Numbered from the stretch's first letter, positions 8,175 to 16,745 are shown. The stretch is 64,000 bases of DNA from Ectobacillus antri (GCF_003852715.1 NZ_RIAV01000001.1:124001-188000), one strand, 5' to 3'. The notes: a model not told the origin generated them from the letters alone. Numbers and translations are program-made.

Positions 8175-9491
8175 TCAACCTGTTAAGATATCTTCAGAAG
8201 GATGCTTAATTTTAACGGGTTTGGATTTCGAAATTGTAAAAGCCAGCGTTAAAGGACCAATTTTTCCTGCGAACATCATGAAGGAGATAATCAACTTCCC
8301 CATTACAGTTAAGTTAAAGGTGAGGCCCATTGTAAGACCTACTGTCCCAAATGCTGAACATATTTCAAAAATAATGAGTAAAGTAGGAGCCTTTTCAGTA
8401 ATGGTCAGCGCAATAATTCCTAAAAAAATTAAACCAACCGCAACCATCGTGATAGATAACGCTTTAATAATAGTGCTGTCTCTAATAGATTTTTTAAATA
8501 CAGAAACTTCCTGTTGCTCTCGTATGAATTTAATAACCCCAAGAATCATAATCAGAAATGTGGTGAGCTTAATACCGCCACCTGTTGAAGCACTACCTGC
8601 TCCAATAATCATAAGCACACACATAAATAAAATAGTTGAATCGGAGAGCTTAGCGATATCAAGTGTGTTAAAGCCGGCTGTTCTAGTCGTGATAGCCTGG
8701 AAATAAGCGCTCATTGTTTTGTCAAAAAAAGATAAGCCACTCATAGCTGCCCCGTTGTACTCTAAGAGTAAAATGAGCACTGTAGCAACCATATTGATAA
8801 TTAATGTGGAAACCAGCATTAATTTAGAATGAAGGGTAAGTCTCTGGAAATTGCGTTTTTTCCATATATCAATTACAACTGTAAAGCCCAGACCACCAAT
8901 AATAATAAGAGCTGTAATGACCATGTTTACAAGTGGACTGTGTACATGGCGCATTAAATTATCGGGCCAGATTGAGAAACCAGCATTGTTATACGCAGAA
9001 ATGGCATGAAAGAAGCTAAAGTACGTCCCTTTTTGCCAACCATAGCGCGGTACCCATTCCAAACACAGCAACACGAACGCAACAAATTCAACCAATAAAG
9101 AAAAAATTAGAAGAGCCTTTGCGAGACGAATGACACCACCAATATTGATTTGATTTAAGGCCTGTTGTAACAAAATGCGATTGTGAAGACCAATTTTTTT
9201 ACCCAGCATAATAAAAATAATGATTGCAAATGTCATCATACCGAGACCGCCAACTTGAATAAGTGTTAAAATCACGAGTTGACCGAACAGCGTAAAATGT
9301 GTGCCTGTATCTACTACGCCAAGGCCGGTTACGGTAAAAGCCGAGATGCAAGTGAATAAGGCATCCACCCAAGCTAACGGCTTTGTTGTGGCAAATGGTA
9401 ACTTTAGTAAAAGAGTGCCCATGCCAGCCAAAACAATAAAGGCTAATGTTAAAAAGCGGGGCGGACTCATATGTACGTTTGCTTTCTTCAT
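8175..9491 (-). CDS. Ktr-type potassium uptake membrane subunit (KtrB/KtrD, TrkH family)
   Basis: A 438-residue SKT-superfamily transporter. Four pore-loop repeats are visible with their filter glycines: FTVTGLGVVDTG, SAYNNAGFSIW, TTRTAGFNTLD and SAFGTVGLTMG. Eight transmembrane segments fit the length. The start at 9491 follows GGAGG closely. KtrB or KtrD works with a cytoplasmic RCK subunit (KtrA/KtrC) that gates it with ATP and, in KtrA/C, c-di-AMP; no such gene is adjacent, which resembles the stand-alone ktrD arrangement of B. subtilis. No riboswitch of the ydaO class is evident in the short upstream region. Confidence 0.9.
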   Translation of the reverse strand: MKKANVHMSPPRFLTLAFIVLAGMGTLLLKLPFATTKPLAWVDALFTCISAFTVTGLGVVDTGTHFTLFGQLVILTLIQVGGLGMMTFAIIIFIMLGKKIGLHNRILLQQALNQINIGGVIRLAKALLIFSLLVEFVAFVLLCLEWVPRYGWQKGTYFSFFHAISAYNNAGFSIWPDNLMRHVHSPLVNMVITALIIIGGLGFTVVIDIWKKRNFQRLTLHSKLMLVSTLIINMVATVLILLLEYNGAAMSGLSFFDKTMSAYFQAITTRTAGFNTLDIAKLSDSTILFMCVLMIIGAGSASTGGGIKLTTFLIMILGVIKFIREQQEVSVFKKSIRDSTIIKALSITMVAVGLIFLGIIALTITEKAPTLLIIFEICSAFGTVGLTMGLTFNLTVMGKLIISFMMFAGKIGPLTLAFTISKSKPVKIKHPSEDILTG

Positions 9492-9506
9492 AGAAGCCTC
9501 CTATGA

Positions 9507-9659
9507 CTATCTCATGGTGATATGCTTTGCTTGATTATCCCTATGCTCCTTATAGTATGTAACGATACGTGGCACTATATCCTTAAAATCAGGACAAGCA
9601 ATATTTGTTTGTTGTAAGTCCGCAGTGGTTTGGTCACATCGATAAATAGAAAACAACAT
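9507..9659 (-). CDS. Possible 50-residue protein upstream of ktrB/D
   Basis: An open frame of 50 codons ends 15 bases before the Ktr gene. The product is mostly hydrophilic, begins MLFSIYRCDQT and has a second Cys in NIACPDF. I do not recognise it. No clear ribosome binding site precedes the ATG, so it may not be translated; the short distance to the Ktr gene would suit a leader ORF. It fills an otherwise empty 180-base gap. Confidence 0.3.
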   Translation of the reverse strand: MLFSIYRCDQTTADLQQTNIACPDFKDIVPRIVTYYKEHRDNQAKHITMR

Positions 9660-9698
9660 TTTTTATAAGTTGAAAAACTATATAAATTTTATATACGA

Positions 9699-9723
9699 AA
9701 AACGGGCGGAAAATCCGCCCGTA
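9699..9723 (-). terminator. Terminator of the SASP gene
   Basis: ACGGGCGGA and TCCGCCCGT form a GC-rich hairpin; on the minus strand it is followed by TTTTTCG, a proper intrinsic terminator just after the SASP gene. Confidence 0.85.
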
Positions 9724-9738
9724 GCCATAGTTATAAAA

Positions 9739-9924
9739 TTAACCGCGCAATTGACTTTGTGCCATCGCGACAAGACGTTTTGTTACTTCTCCGCCAACAG
9801 AGCCGTTGGAACGAGCTGCTGTATCAGAGCCAAGATTTACACCAAATTCACTTGCAATTTCATATTTGAATTGATCAAGCGCCTGTTCAACACCTGGTAC
9901 TAATAATTTATTTGTACGTGCCAT
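9739..9924 (-). CDS. Alpha/beta-type small acid-soluble spore protein
   Basis: A 61-residue protein with the two SASP signatures: [13 protein letters not shown], which holds the GPR protease site (E-IASEFG), and [16 protein letters not shown]. These proteins coat DNA in the dormant spore, protect it from UV and heat, and supply amino acids at germination. A GGAG sits before the ATG at 9924. Expression in the forespore under sigma-G is expected from the family; I could not identify a confident promoter. It is solid evidence that the host forms endospores. Confidence 0.95.
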   Translation of the reverse strand: MARTNKLLVPGVEQALDQFKYEIASEFGVNLGSDTAARSNGSVGGEVTKRLVAMAQSQLRG

Positions 9925-10039
9925 GTTTGTTTCTCCTTTATGTTATGCATTCCAGCGCTAGGCTGGTACTACTAGCATACGAACAATACATAACATGCAT
10001 ACGCGGAAGTATCAGGCGAACATGTCAGTTGTTGGATAT

Positions 10040-10483
10040 CTATGTTAATTTCATTACAACTGCTGTACCGGTCACCACCACTTTCTCAAATTGATTATAT
10101 ACATTGGTGGTAAGTGTAATCATTTTTTTATCGTCGCGCTTTTCTGTTACTTCTGCAACGATACGAATGGTGTCATTAATTTTGACCGGTGCTCGAAATG
10201 ATACTTGCTGTGATAGGTAAATGGTGTTTTTACCAGGCAATTGGGTGCCAAGAACGGTTGAAATATAGCTTGCAATTAACATGCCATGCGCAATGCGTTC
10301 TTTAAACATAGTGTGCTTTGCAAAATCCTCCAATAAATGTACAGGATTTACATCACCTGTTAGTGCTGCGTACGCTTCAATATCTTCATGAGTAATGGTT
10401 TTGACAAGTAAGGCCTGCTCGCCAATTGTGATATCGGCATAGGGACGCTCAGAAACGTGGGCCGCCTGTTCAAAAATGTTCAT
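10040..10483 (-). CDS. phaJ: (R)-specific enoyl-CoA hydratase PhaJ (MaoC-like)
   Basis: A 147-residue single hot-dog-fold hydratase. The hydratase-2 motif is present as LTGDVNPVHL, with catalytic Asp44 and His49. PhaJ converts trans-2-enoyl-CoA from beta-oxidation into (R)-3-hydroxyacyl-CoA, the monomer used by PHA synthase. It is the last of three minus-strand genes (phaQ, phaP, phaJ) beside phaRBC, which fixes its role. A GGAGG precedes the ATG. A plain MaoC dehydratase is the alternative, but context favours PhaJ. Confidence 0.88.
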   Translation of the reverse strand: MNIFEQAAHVSERPYADITIGEQALLVKTITHEDIEAYAALTGDVNPVHLLEDFAKHTMFKERIAHGMLIASYISTVLGTQLPGKNTIYLSQQVSFRAPVKINDTIRIVAEVTEKRDDKKMITLTTNVYNQFEKVVVTGTAVVMKLT

Positions 10484-10547
10484 GTGTTCCTCCTTTTTAT
10501 ATAGCGAAAGCGCGCTGAGGACGGAATGAAGCGGATGATATGCACTG

Positions 10548-11069
10548 TTAAAGAGAAGGGAGAAATTGTTTTGCGCCTTCTTGTGTTTTTCTTAAAAGCT
10601 CAAGTTGCATAGTTTTCAGCTCATTCATAAACTGATTCATCTGTTTTTGAGCCTCTTCGCGTTGTGAATGTTGTTGAGAGAGCACTTGTTTAAAAGCCTC
10701 CTCAAGCTGTCCTGCTGTTTGAGCAAGAGCGTTTAGTGAAACCTTAGCAGGAGAAACTGAAGTTTGCTGCATTTGCTGTGATACTTCGTTCCATTTTTTC
10801 TGCCATTCTTCAATTTGTGAGGAAAATTGACCAGCGGCAAATTGCTTCATATATTCTGCATATTGCGCACCCGCTTGCATTGTATGTTGCTTCATTTCTT
10901 GCTCCATTGCTTCAAGTCCCTGTACCATTTTCTGCAAAGATTCTTGTTGGTGCTTCATCGCTTCAAGTGTGAACTGCTCCATTTGCTTTGCTGTTGATGC
11001 TAGTGACGTAAGAGAATGCGACCAATTATTCCAAAAAGCTTCTACCAGTTCATAAGATTTGTTTTCCAT
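10548..11069 (-). CDS. phaP: Phasin PhaP (PHA granule surface protein)
   Basis: A 173-residue, almost wholly helical, Gln/Glu/Met-rich protein with no signal peptide and long amphipathic heptads, typical of Bacillus phasins. It coats polyhydroxyalkanoate granules, controlling their size and number. It lies between phaQ and phaJ, in the order known from B. megaterium and B. cereus. A GGAGG precedes the ATG at 11069. Sequence alone gives a coiled-coil protein; the phasin call rests on composition plus locus. Confidence 0.88.
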   Translation of the reverse strand: MENKSYELVEAFWNNWSHSLTSLASTAKQMEQFTLEAMKHQQESLQKMVQGLEAMEQEMKQHTMQAGAQYAEYMKQFAAGQFSSQIEEWQKKWNEVSQQMQQTSVSPAKVSLNALAQTAGQLEEAFKQVLSQQHSQREEAQKQMNQFMNELKTMQLELLRKTQEGAKQFLPSL

Positions 11070-11130
11070 TATTATACAGCCTCCTATTAAGTAATATGCT
11101 TACAAAGGTGAAAAGCAGGTTTCTATGGAG

Positions 11131-11153
11131 CTGAGCGAGCCGCTTCCGCTTTT
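11131..11153. repeat. Fragment of a dispersed repeat (second family member at 28154-28319)
   Basis: CTGAGCGAGCCGCTTCCGCT resembles the CTGAACGAGCCGGTTCCGCT core of the paired repeats before queC. It lies between phaP and phaQ and looks like a remnant of the same intergenic repeat family. Confidence 0.5.
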
Positions 11154-11168
11154 CTATTGTCAATGCAG

Positions 11169-11615
11169 TTATTCTGCAGAGTGACTTGGTTTGGTTGTTT
11201 GTGTTGTTTTATTTGAGTCTTGGATGTTAGTAAACGGAAAGAATGCGTTTGTGTACATGTTGAAGAAGGTGCCGAGCATTTTCTGGTAGTGTGCGAAGGA
11301 GCCTGCGCATGCAGAAAGGTATTGTTCGCCATATTCTGTGATGGAGTAGATTCGTTTGGCTGGTCCACCTTCACTTGTGTCCCATGTAGAAGAGATTAGG
11401 TTTTCTTTTTCAAGCTTTCGAAGTGTGCGATACACATTACCTTGATCGATAGTAGAAAAGCCCATGTCAATTAGCGTTTGAATGAGCCTGTAACCATGCA
11501 TGTTCCAATCTTTTAAGCAAAGCAGTACAAAGGGTACAAGAAAGTTCTTCGGCGCGTGTGAGCCGCTGTCATCTGTCATTTTGTGTTCATCTGTCATTTT
11601 GTGTTCATCTGTCAT
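11169..11615 (-). CDS. phaQ: PadR-family regulator PhaQ
   Basis: A 148-residue PadR-type winged-helix protein; the DNA-binding part includes DWNMHGYRLIQTLIDMG and NVYRTLRKLEKENLI. PhaQ in B. megaterium represses phaP and phaQ and is released by PHA polymer. The start is taken at 11615, where GAGGTGG stands 5-6 bases upstream. The first 16 codons contain the hexapeptide MTDEHK twice and MTDD once, from an 18-base tandem repeat, so three in-frame ATGs exist. An inverted repeat at 11653-11675 is a likely self-operator. The C-terminal part is long and polar. Confidence 0.86.
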   Translation of the reverse strand: MTDEHKMTDEHKMTDDSGSHAPKNFLVPFVLLCLKDWNMHGYRLIQTLIDMGFSTIDQGNVYRTLRKLEKENLISSTWDTSEGGPAKRIYSITEYGEQYLSACAGSFAHYQKMLGTFFNMYTNAFFPFTNIQDSNKTTQTTKPSHSAE

Positions 11616-11652
11616 TTTAACCACCTCATCTTACATAAAGGTACGTATTTCT

Positions 11653-11675
11653 TATAGGTGTAATTTACACTTATA
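11653..11675. promoter_or_regulatory. Candidate PhaQ operator
   Basis: An 11-1-11 inverted repeat, TATAGGTGTAA and TTACACTTATA, with one mismatch, 38 bases upstream of phaQ in the divergent phaQ/phaR region. PadR regulators bind such dyads; the position suits autorepression. Confidence 0.6.
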
Positions 11676-11799
11676 TGTTTTCTGTGTCAATAAAAAGTTA
11701 AGAAAATACAAAAAAATCAAAATATACTTGATATGAAGGGTGGAATATCGGAAAATAAAAAATAGAAAGAATTTTTGTTATACATAAAGGGGTGGGAGA

Positions 11800-12231
11800 A
11801 TGATGGATCAAAAGTTTGACCCAATGAAGGCTTGGAAGGATGCTTATGATCAAACGGAAAAGTATTGGGGTAAGACGTTGAATGAAACGCTTAAAACAGA
11901 AGAGTATTCCGCTTGGATGGGTAGTGTGTTGGATATGAACTTGTTTTATCAGAAAATGATTAACGATGTAACCAAAGGGTATCTTGAGAAAATGAATGTA
12001 CCTACACAAGAAGATATTGCTCGTGTTGCATCTTTAATTGTAAATTTGGAAAACAAAGTGGATCGCATTGAAGAATTTTTGGAAGATAAAATGGATGGTT
12101 TAGAACAGTCTTCCACATCCAAACGAGATATGACAAAGCTCAAGAGTGATCTCCGTATACTTGAAAACAAAGTGGACAAAATTTTGAATTATTTAGAAAA
12201 AGCAAATCAACCGGAAGAGTCGAAGCGTTAA
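11800..12231 (+). CDS. phaR: PHA synthase subunit PhaR (class IV)
   Basis: A 143-144 residue protein that opens with FDPMKAWKDAYDQTEKYWG, characteristic of PhaR in the class IV synthases of Bacillus. The C-terminal half has two similar heptad segments around LENKVDRIEEFLED and LENKVDKILNYLEK, a coiled coil. PhaR has no catalytic site; it forms the active synthase with PhaC. Two ATGs (11800, 11803) follow a GGTGGGAG site. It leads phaRBC, transcribed away from phaQPJ. Confidence 0.92.
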   Translation: MMDQKFDPMKAWKDAYDQTEKYWGKTLNETLKTEEYSAWMGSVLDMNLFYQKMINDVTKGYLEKMNVPTQEDIARVASLIVNLENKVDRIEEFLEDKMDGLEQSSTSKRDMTKLKSDLRILENKVDKILNYLEKANQPEESKR

Positions 12232-12271
12232 GCTTTTGATTCTATAGATATCTTTGTGAGGAGGAGTAGGC

Positions 12272-13015
12272 ATGGTTCAATTACAGGGCAAAGTAGCGAT
12301 TGTAACAGGCGGAGCAAAAGGAATCGGAGAAGCGATTACCACGGCTCTTGCAAAAGAAGGTGTAAAAGTAGTTATTAATTACAACAGCAGTCAGGATGCA
12401 GCACAAGCTTTGGTGAACAAACTTGTTTCAGAAGGGTGCGAGGCGTACGCAGTACAAGCGGATGTTTCAAAACTTGAAGAGGCTCGTACATTAATTGATG
12501 AAGCGGTAAAGCGTTTTGGTCAAGTTGATATTGTAATCAACAATGCGGGCATTACAAGAGATCGTACATTCAAGAAATTAAGCCGTGAAGATTGGGACCG
12601 CGTTATTGATGTAAATCTCAGCAGTCTTTATAACACGACAAGTGCAGTTCTGCCTTACATTACTGAATCGGAAGCTGGGCGCATCATTAACATTTCTTCC
12701 ATTATCGGTCAATCTGGTGGATTTGGACAAACCAACTATGCTGCAGCAAAAGCAGGTATGGTTGGTTTTACAAAATCACTTGCGCTTGAGCTGGCTCGTA
12801 CGAATGTAACAGTAAATGCAATTTGCCCAGGTTTTATCGATACGGAAATGGTGGCCGAGGTACCAGAGGCAGTGCGTGAGCAAATCGTTGCAAAAATACC
12901 GAAAAAGCGCTTTGGTGCACCTGAGGAGATTGCAAAAGGTGTGCTATATCTATGTCGTGATGGTGCCTATGTAACAGGACAACAGTTGAACATCAATGGT
13001 GGCTTGTATATGTAA
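12272..13015 (+). CDS. phaB: Acetoacetyl-CoA reductase PhaB
   Basis: A 247-residue classical short-chain dehydrogenase. The NAD(P) motif TGGAKGIGE is at 12-20, NNAG near 90, Ser142/143 in NISS, and the catalytic YAAAK at 156-160. PhaB reduces acetoacetyl-CoA with NADPH to (R)-3-hydroxybutyryl-CoA for PhaRC. A GAGGAGG site precedes the ATG. A FabG paralogue is the usual alternative, but its place between phaR and phaC decides it. Confidence 0.93.
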   Translation: MVQLQGKVAIVTGGAKGIGEAITTALAKEGVKVVINYNSSQDAAQALVNKLVSEGCEAYAVQADVSKLEEARTLIDEAVKRFGQVDIVINNAGITRDRTFKKLSREDWDRVIDVNLSSLYNTTSAVLPYITESEAGRIINISSIIGQSGGFGQTNYAAAKAGMVGFTKSLALELARTNVTVNAICPGFIDTEMVAEVPEAVREQIVAKIPKKRFGAPEEIAKGVLYLCRDGAYVTGQQLNINGGLYM

Positions 13016-13065
13016 TACATAAGAAGAGGTGCATTTGCACTTCTTTTTTCAAAGGGGGATAAAAA

Positions 13066-14151
13066 ATGCCGACATTATTGGAAGAATGGGAAAAGCAATT
13101 GGAATTATATCCTGCAGAGTATAAGCAGGCATATAAACGCTTAAAACGTGCAGGTGACGTATTATGGCGTGATTCGGAGCCACAGGTAGGGTTAACACCG
13201 AAACAAGTCATTTGGACCAAAAACAAGTCAAAGTTATACCGGTATATTCCAAAGAACGAGAAAACGCATCGTGTACCACTATTATTGGTTTATGCATTAA
13301 TCAATAAGCCGTATATCATGGATTTAACACCGGGCAATAGCTTGGTTGAATATCTAGTGGATCGGGGGTTTGATGTATATTTGCTGGATTGGGGTACATT
13401 TGGTCCGGAAGATCACACGCTGCAATTTGATGATTTTGTAATGGATTATATTGCAAAAGCGGTAAAAAAGGTGCTTCGGACATCAGGAGCAAGTGAAATC
13501 TCCATACTTGGCTATTGTATGGGAGGAACACTGACATCTATTTACGCGGCGCTGCATCCGAACATGCCGATTCGAAATCTTATTTTTATGACAAGCCCCT
13601 TTGACTTTTCCGATACGGGCTTATATGGACCGCTTTTAGATGAGAAGTATTTTAATCTAGATAAAGCAGTTGACACATACGGCAATATCCCACCGGAAAT
13701 GATTGATTTTGGCAATAAGATGCTAAAGCCAATTACGAACTTCGCAGGACCGTATATCTCTTTATTAGACCGTTCTGACAATCAACGCTTTGTAGAGAGC
13801 TGGAAACTGGTACAAAAATGGGTAGCGGATGGTATTCCATTTCCAGGTGAGTCCTACAGACAATGGATTCGTGACTTTTACCAGCAAAATAAGCTTGTTA
13901 AAGGTGAACTGGAAATACGGGGGCAAAAGGTGCGCTTAGAAAACATTAAAGCGAGCGTACTGAATATTTCTGCCGACCGCGATCATATTGCCATGCCATG
14001 CCAGGTACAAGCATTACACGAGCATATCTCCAGCAAGGATGCTGAGTATGTTTGCTTGCCAACTGGTCATATGTCTGTTGTATACGGTGGTACGGCACTT
14101 AAGAAAACATATCCAACAATTGGTGATTGGCTTTTAAAACGATCTAAGTAA
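13066..14151 (+). CDS. phaC: Class IV poly(3-hydroxyalkanoate) synthase PhaC
   Basis: A 361-residue alpha/beta-hydrolase-fold synthase, the short length typical of class III/IV enzymes. The lipase-like box is GYCMGG with nucleophile Cys151; Asp306 (in SADRDH) and His335 (in PTGHMS) complete the triad. It polymerises (R)-3-hydroxyacyl-CoA into granules as a complex with PhaR. It lies 50 bases after phaB with an AAAGGGGG site and is followed by a strong terminator, so it closes the operon. Confidence 0.95.
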   Translation: MPTLLEEWEKQLELYPAEYKQAYKRLKRAGDVLWRDSEPQVGLTPKQVIWTKNKSKLYRYIPKNEKTHRVPLLLVYALINKPYIMDLTPGNSLVEYLVDRGFDVYLLDWGTFGPEDHTLQFDDFVMDYIAKAVKKVLRTSGASEISILGYCMGGTLTSIYAALHPNMPIRNLIFMTSPFDFSDTGLYGPLLDEKYFNLDKAVDTYGNIPPEMIDFGNKMLKPITNFAGPYISLLDRSDNQRFVESWKLVQKWVADGIPFPGESYRQWIRDFYQQNKLVKGELEIRGQKVRLENIKASVLNISADRDHIAMPCQVQALHEHISSKDAEYVCLPTGHMSVVYGGTALKKTYPTIGDWLLKRSK

Positions 14152-14178
14152 ACAGCCTGCTTTTGCAGGCTGTTTTTT
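14151..14178 (+). terminator. Terminator of phaRBC
   Basis: AACAGCCTGC, TTTT loop, GCAGGCTGTT, then a T run. The opposite gene's stop codon (14177-14179) is in the T tail, so convergent genes are packed tightly. Confidence 0.9.
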
Positions 14179-14512
14179 ATTCCATAATACCGTATTGCGG
14201 ATGCATAAATAATTCAGGACCGTTATCAACACGCTTTTCTTCAAGCAATTTCTGATTTTCCTCAGAAGTCCAGCCGATGTCATTAGTGGGATGAATCCAT
14301 TCTTCACCTGCCATTATGGCAGGATCTATTTCGTCACTCCAATTGTTTAAAGGACTATTAGCGGAATTGTACAGGCTGTCTCCGATTATTACACCATACT
14401 CATTCACAAACGGTTCTTCCATTGTAATACCCGTTCCTTTAAACGAGGGAAAGTTCATTTGATGTGGAATAGTTTCATCTAAAATAGGAGAGGGTACTTG
14501 TTCTTTTTTCAT
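14177..14512 (-). CDS. Hypothetical protein, 111 residues
   Basis: An acidic, soluble protein without signal peptide or membrane segment. It begins MKKEQVPSPILDE and has many Pro, Asn, Glu and Trp residues, with a conserved-looking core around YGVIIGDSLYNS and GEEWIHPTNDIGW. It resembles Bacillus proteins of unknown function (possibly the DUF3905 group, from memory and unverified). AGGAG lies 9 bases before the ATG at 14512; an in-frame ATG at 14539 lacks a site. It is convergent with phaC and divergent from the small gene at 14653. Confidence 0.7.
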   Translation of the reverse strand: MKKEQVPSPILDETIPHQMNFPSFKGTGITMEEPFVNEYGVIIGDSLYNSANSPLNNWSDEIDPAIMAGEEWIHPTNDIGWTSEENQKLLEEKRVDNGPELFMHPQYGIME

Positions 14513-14652
14513 TACAATTCGCTCCTTGTCTGTATGCAAAGTATTGCATGTCGTGTTTCAGAAAGTGCAAGTGTTTGCCAGCTTTTTCTTTTCATCATTT
14601 TTATTATTCCACACATACTAAAAACCAAATCATTTTATAGGGGGATATTATT

Positions 14653-14805
14653 ATGGCAAAACGTAAAGTAGCATATCAACCAGCAACCAATCATAATAAA
14701 ACACCAAAAGAAAGCCTACCGGATGCAGAATTTGCGGTGGAATATGCAAATGAAAATGTAAACAAATATGCAAATCGCAATTCTAAAAAGGGAACGAAGC
14801 AGTAA
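14653..14805 (+). CDS. Small basic protein, 50 residues (possible minor spore protein)
   Basis: A 50-codon gene with a clear AGGGGGA site before ATG. The product starts MAKRKVAYQPATNH and ends RNSKKGTKQ, is Lys/Asn/Ala-rich and lacks Cys and hydrophobic segments. The stretch DAEFAVEYANE recalls the EFASET repeats of gamma-type SASPs, but the match is too weak to name it. Its last five codons and stop lie in one arm of a perfect palindrome shared with the convergent radical SAM gene. Confidence 0.7.
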   Translation: MAKRKVAYQPATNHNKTPKESLPDAEFAVEYANENVNKYANRNSKKGTKQ

Positions 14806-14846
14806 AAAGCTGAGGCGCATCGCCTCAGCTTTTTACTGCTTCGTTC
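14792..14846. terminator. Bidirectional terminator: 26-bp perfect palindrome holding two stop codons
   Basis: GAACGAAGCAGTAAAAAGCTGAGGCG (first part shown) at 14792-14817 and its exact complement at 14821-14846 flank a CAT loop. The inner stem AAAAAGCTGAGGCG/CGCCTCAGCTTTTT is a classic two-way terminator. The outer stem is coding sequence of both convergent genes, including TAA (14803-14805) and TGA (complement of 14825-14827). Confidence 0.9.
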
Positions 14847-16579
14847 ATACCATATAGTTCACATTCCTGTGTTTTAGGATTAAAGTATGCAGCAACAACA
14901 GAAGGTGTTTGTACAATATTGCCACTATGCATGAATGTTTCAAAATCAAAGCATATCGGCTCCACAATCATATGCTTGTTTGCCTCTTTCTCAGACAACC
15001 CTAGAGATGCAAAGGAATCTCCAAAGCGAGCAGGTTGCTCTGCAATCATACGGTATAATTCTGTTAACTCTTGCTTAGATAGACGCTCATCCCACCAAGG
15101 TTTACGAGGACGATGCTTATGATGACGCAAATAGTCAAGTTTCATTAAGTCCTTAATAATTGGCGTTTGCGGCACTTCCATTTCGTCTAGGAATTGATAG
15201 AGGCGTTTAAATAAATCTTCCAGTTGATGTCCAATACGCGCCCAACCTTGTTCATCCCAGTAGCTACCAAAGTCTTGGAAAAAGTCGAACGGTGTTGCGA
15301 ACACTTCATTAACTAAATATTCTAACGTGTAATCCATTCTGTGGGCATTCCAGTACTTCTCCAGCACATCCTCAACTTGTTTGATACGAATAATATCAGA
15401 AAACGGTAGAATGTTATTTCCTAGTATTTCATATGGTGCACGATCCATATATACATAGTCATGGTCTTTTGCACGTAAACGCAAGCCAGTACCGCGCAGC
15501 ATTTTTAAAAAGCCAAGCTGCAACTCTTCAGGACGCATCGCAAATACATCGTTAAAGGTCTTTTTAAAGGAATTATAATCTTCTTCTGGAAGGCCAGCAA
15601 TTAAATCTAAGTGCTGGTCAATTTTCCCTCCATCTTTTACCATTGTGACTGTACGAGACAGTTTTTCAAAGTTTTGACGACGCATAACCAGCTCGTTTGT
15701 TCGGTCATTTGTTGATTGTACACCAATCTCAAAGCGGAATAGACCTGCTGGAGCATTGTCATTTAAGAACTGAATCACCTCTGGGCGCATAATATCCGCT
15801 GTGATTTCAAATTGAAACACAGTACCAGGCACATGTTCATCAATTAAGAACTGAAACATATCCATTGCATAGCTACGACTAATGTTAAACGTACGATCCA
15901 CAAATTTAATGACCCGGGCACCATTTGCCATTAAATAGCGAATATCATCTTTAATACGCTCACGGTCAAAATAGCGTACACCTACTTCAATAGAAGATAA
16001 ACAAAATTGACAGCTAAATGGACAGCCGCGACTTGTTTCAATATACGTGATGCGTTTGCCAAGGTGCGGGATATCTTCCGGAAAGCGATACGGAGATGGA
16101 AGTTCGTTTAACTTCAGCTTTTCGCGCTGGGGTTTCATAATAAATTTGCCATCCTGTAAAAAAGCGATGCCATCTAGCGTTTCGTATTGCTTGGCACCTT
16201 GTATCTCAAGCAATAAGTTTTTAACAGCAGCTTCTCCTTCACCGATAATAATGAAATCAAGCTCTGGAACACGCTCTAGCCACTCTTTTACATCGTAGGA
16301 AACCTCAGGACCGCCTGCAAACAAGATTAGGTCAGGATTAATTTTTTTTAGCATTTTTATGACTTGTATTGTTTCTTCAATGTTCCAAATATAACAGCTA
16401 AAACCAATTACATCAGGATTTCGTCTGTATAAGTCTGTTACGATATTCATAGCAGGATCTTTAATTGTATATTCCGCCATCTCTATATCGAATTCGGGTG
16501 CGGCATAGGCTTTAATATACCGGATCGCCAAATTGGTATGAATGTATTTTGCATTCAAAGTACTCATGATTACGTTCAT
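14825..16579 (-). CDS. B12-binding radical SAM protein
   Basis: A 584-residue protein with an N-terminal cobalamin-binding-like Rossmann domain (about 1-130), a radical SAM core with the cluster motif GCPFSCQFC (CxxxCxxC) near residue 180, and a long C-terminal domain (about 380-584) of the kind found in DUF4080 proteins. Such enzymes bind a 4Fe-4S cluster and SAM and often methylate or rearrange unactivated carbons; the substrate here is unknown. The start is the ATG at 16579 with GAGGT 8 bases upstream; two in-frame ATGs further up lack sites. No partner gene adjoins it. Confidence 0.85.
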   Translation of the reverse strand: MNVIMSTLNAKYIHTNLAIRYIKAYAAPEFDIEMAEYTIKDPAMNIVTDLYRRNPDVIGFSCYIWNIEETIQVIKMLKKINPDLILFAGGPEVSYDVKEWLERVPELDFIIIGEGEAAVKNLLLEIQGAKQYETLDGIAFLQDGKFIMKPQREKLKLNELPSPYRFPEDIPHLGKRITYIETSRGCPFSCQFCLSSIEVGVRYFDRERIKDDIRYLMANGARVIKFVDRTFNISRSYAMDMFQFLIDEHVPGTVFQFEITADIMRPEVIQFLNDNAPAGLFRFEIGVQSTNDRTNELVMRRQNFEKLSRTVTMVKDGGKIDQHLDLIAGLPEEDYNSFKKTFNDVFAMRPEELQLGFLKMLRGTGLRLRAKDHDYVYMDRAPYEILGNNILPFSDIIRIKQVEDVLEKYWNAHRMDYTLEYLVNEVFATPFDFFQDFGSYWDEQGWARIGHQLEDLFKRLYQFLDEMEVPQTPIIKDLMKLDYLRHHKHRPRKPWWDERLSKQELTELYRMIAEQPARFGDSFASLGLSEKEANKHMIVEPICFDFETFMHSGNIVQTPSVVAAYFNPKTQECELYGMNEAVKS

Positions 16580-16745
16580 TTTATCAACCTCGACTCTAAT
16601 TTTAGTCATAACTTCTAGTATAGGCACTTCAAAACAAAAATACAATGGAAATTGTACATACACAACTTTTTGTACACTTTTCCAAACCTACATCATATAA
16701 TTTACTAAGAGAAAAAAAGTTGACTGAAGGAAAGAAGGGGTGAGA

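Noticed and set aside
8221-8706. 161-codon plus-strand frame opposite the Ktr gene
   Set aside because: Antisense to a well-conserved transporter; its product has the composition expected of a reversed membrane protein.
9950-10035. Possible sigma-G promoter of the SASP gene
   Set aside because: CGTATGCTA resembles a -10 element but no partner at proper spacing was convincing.
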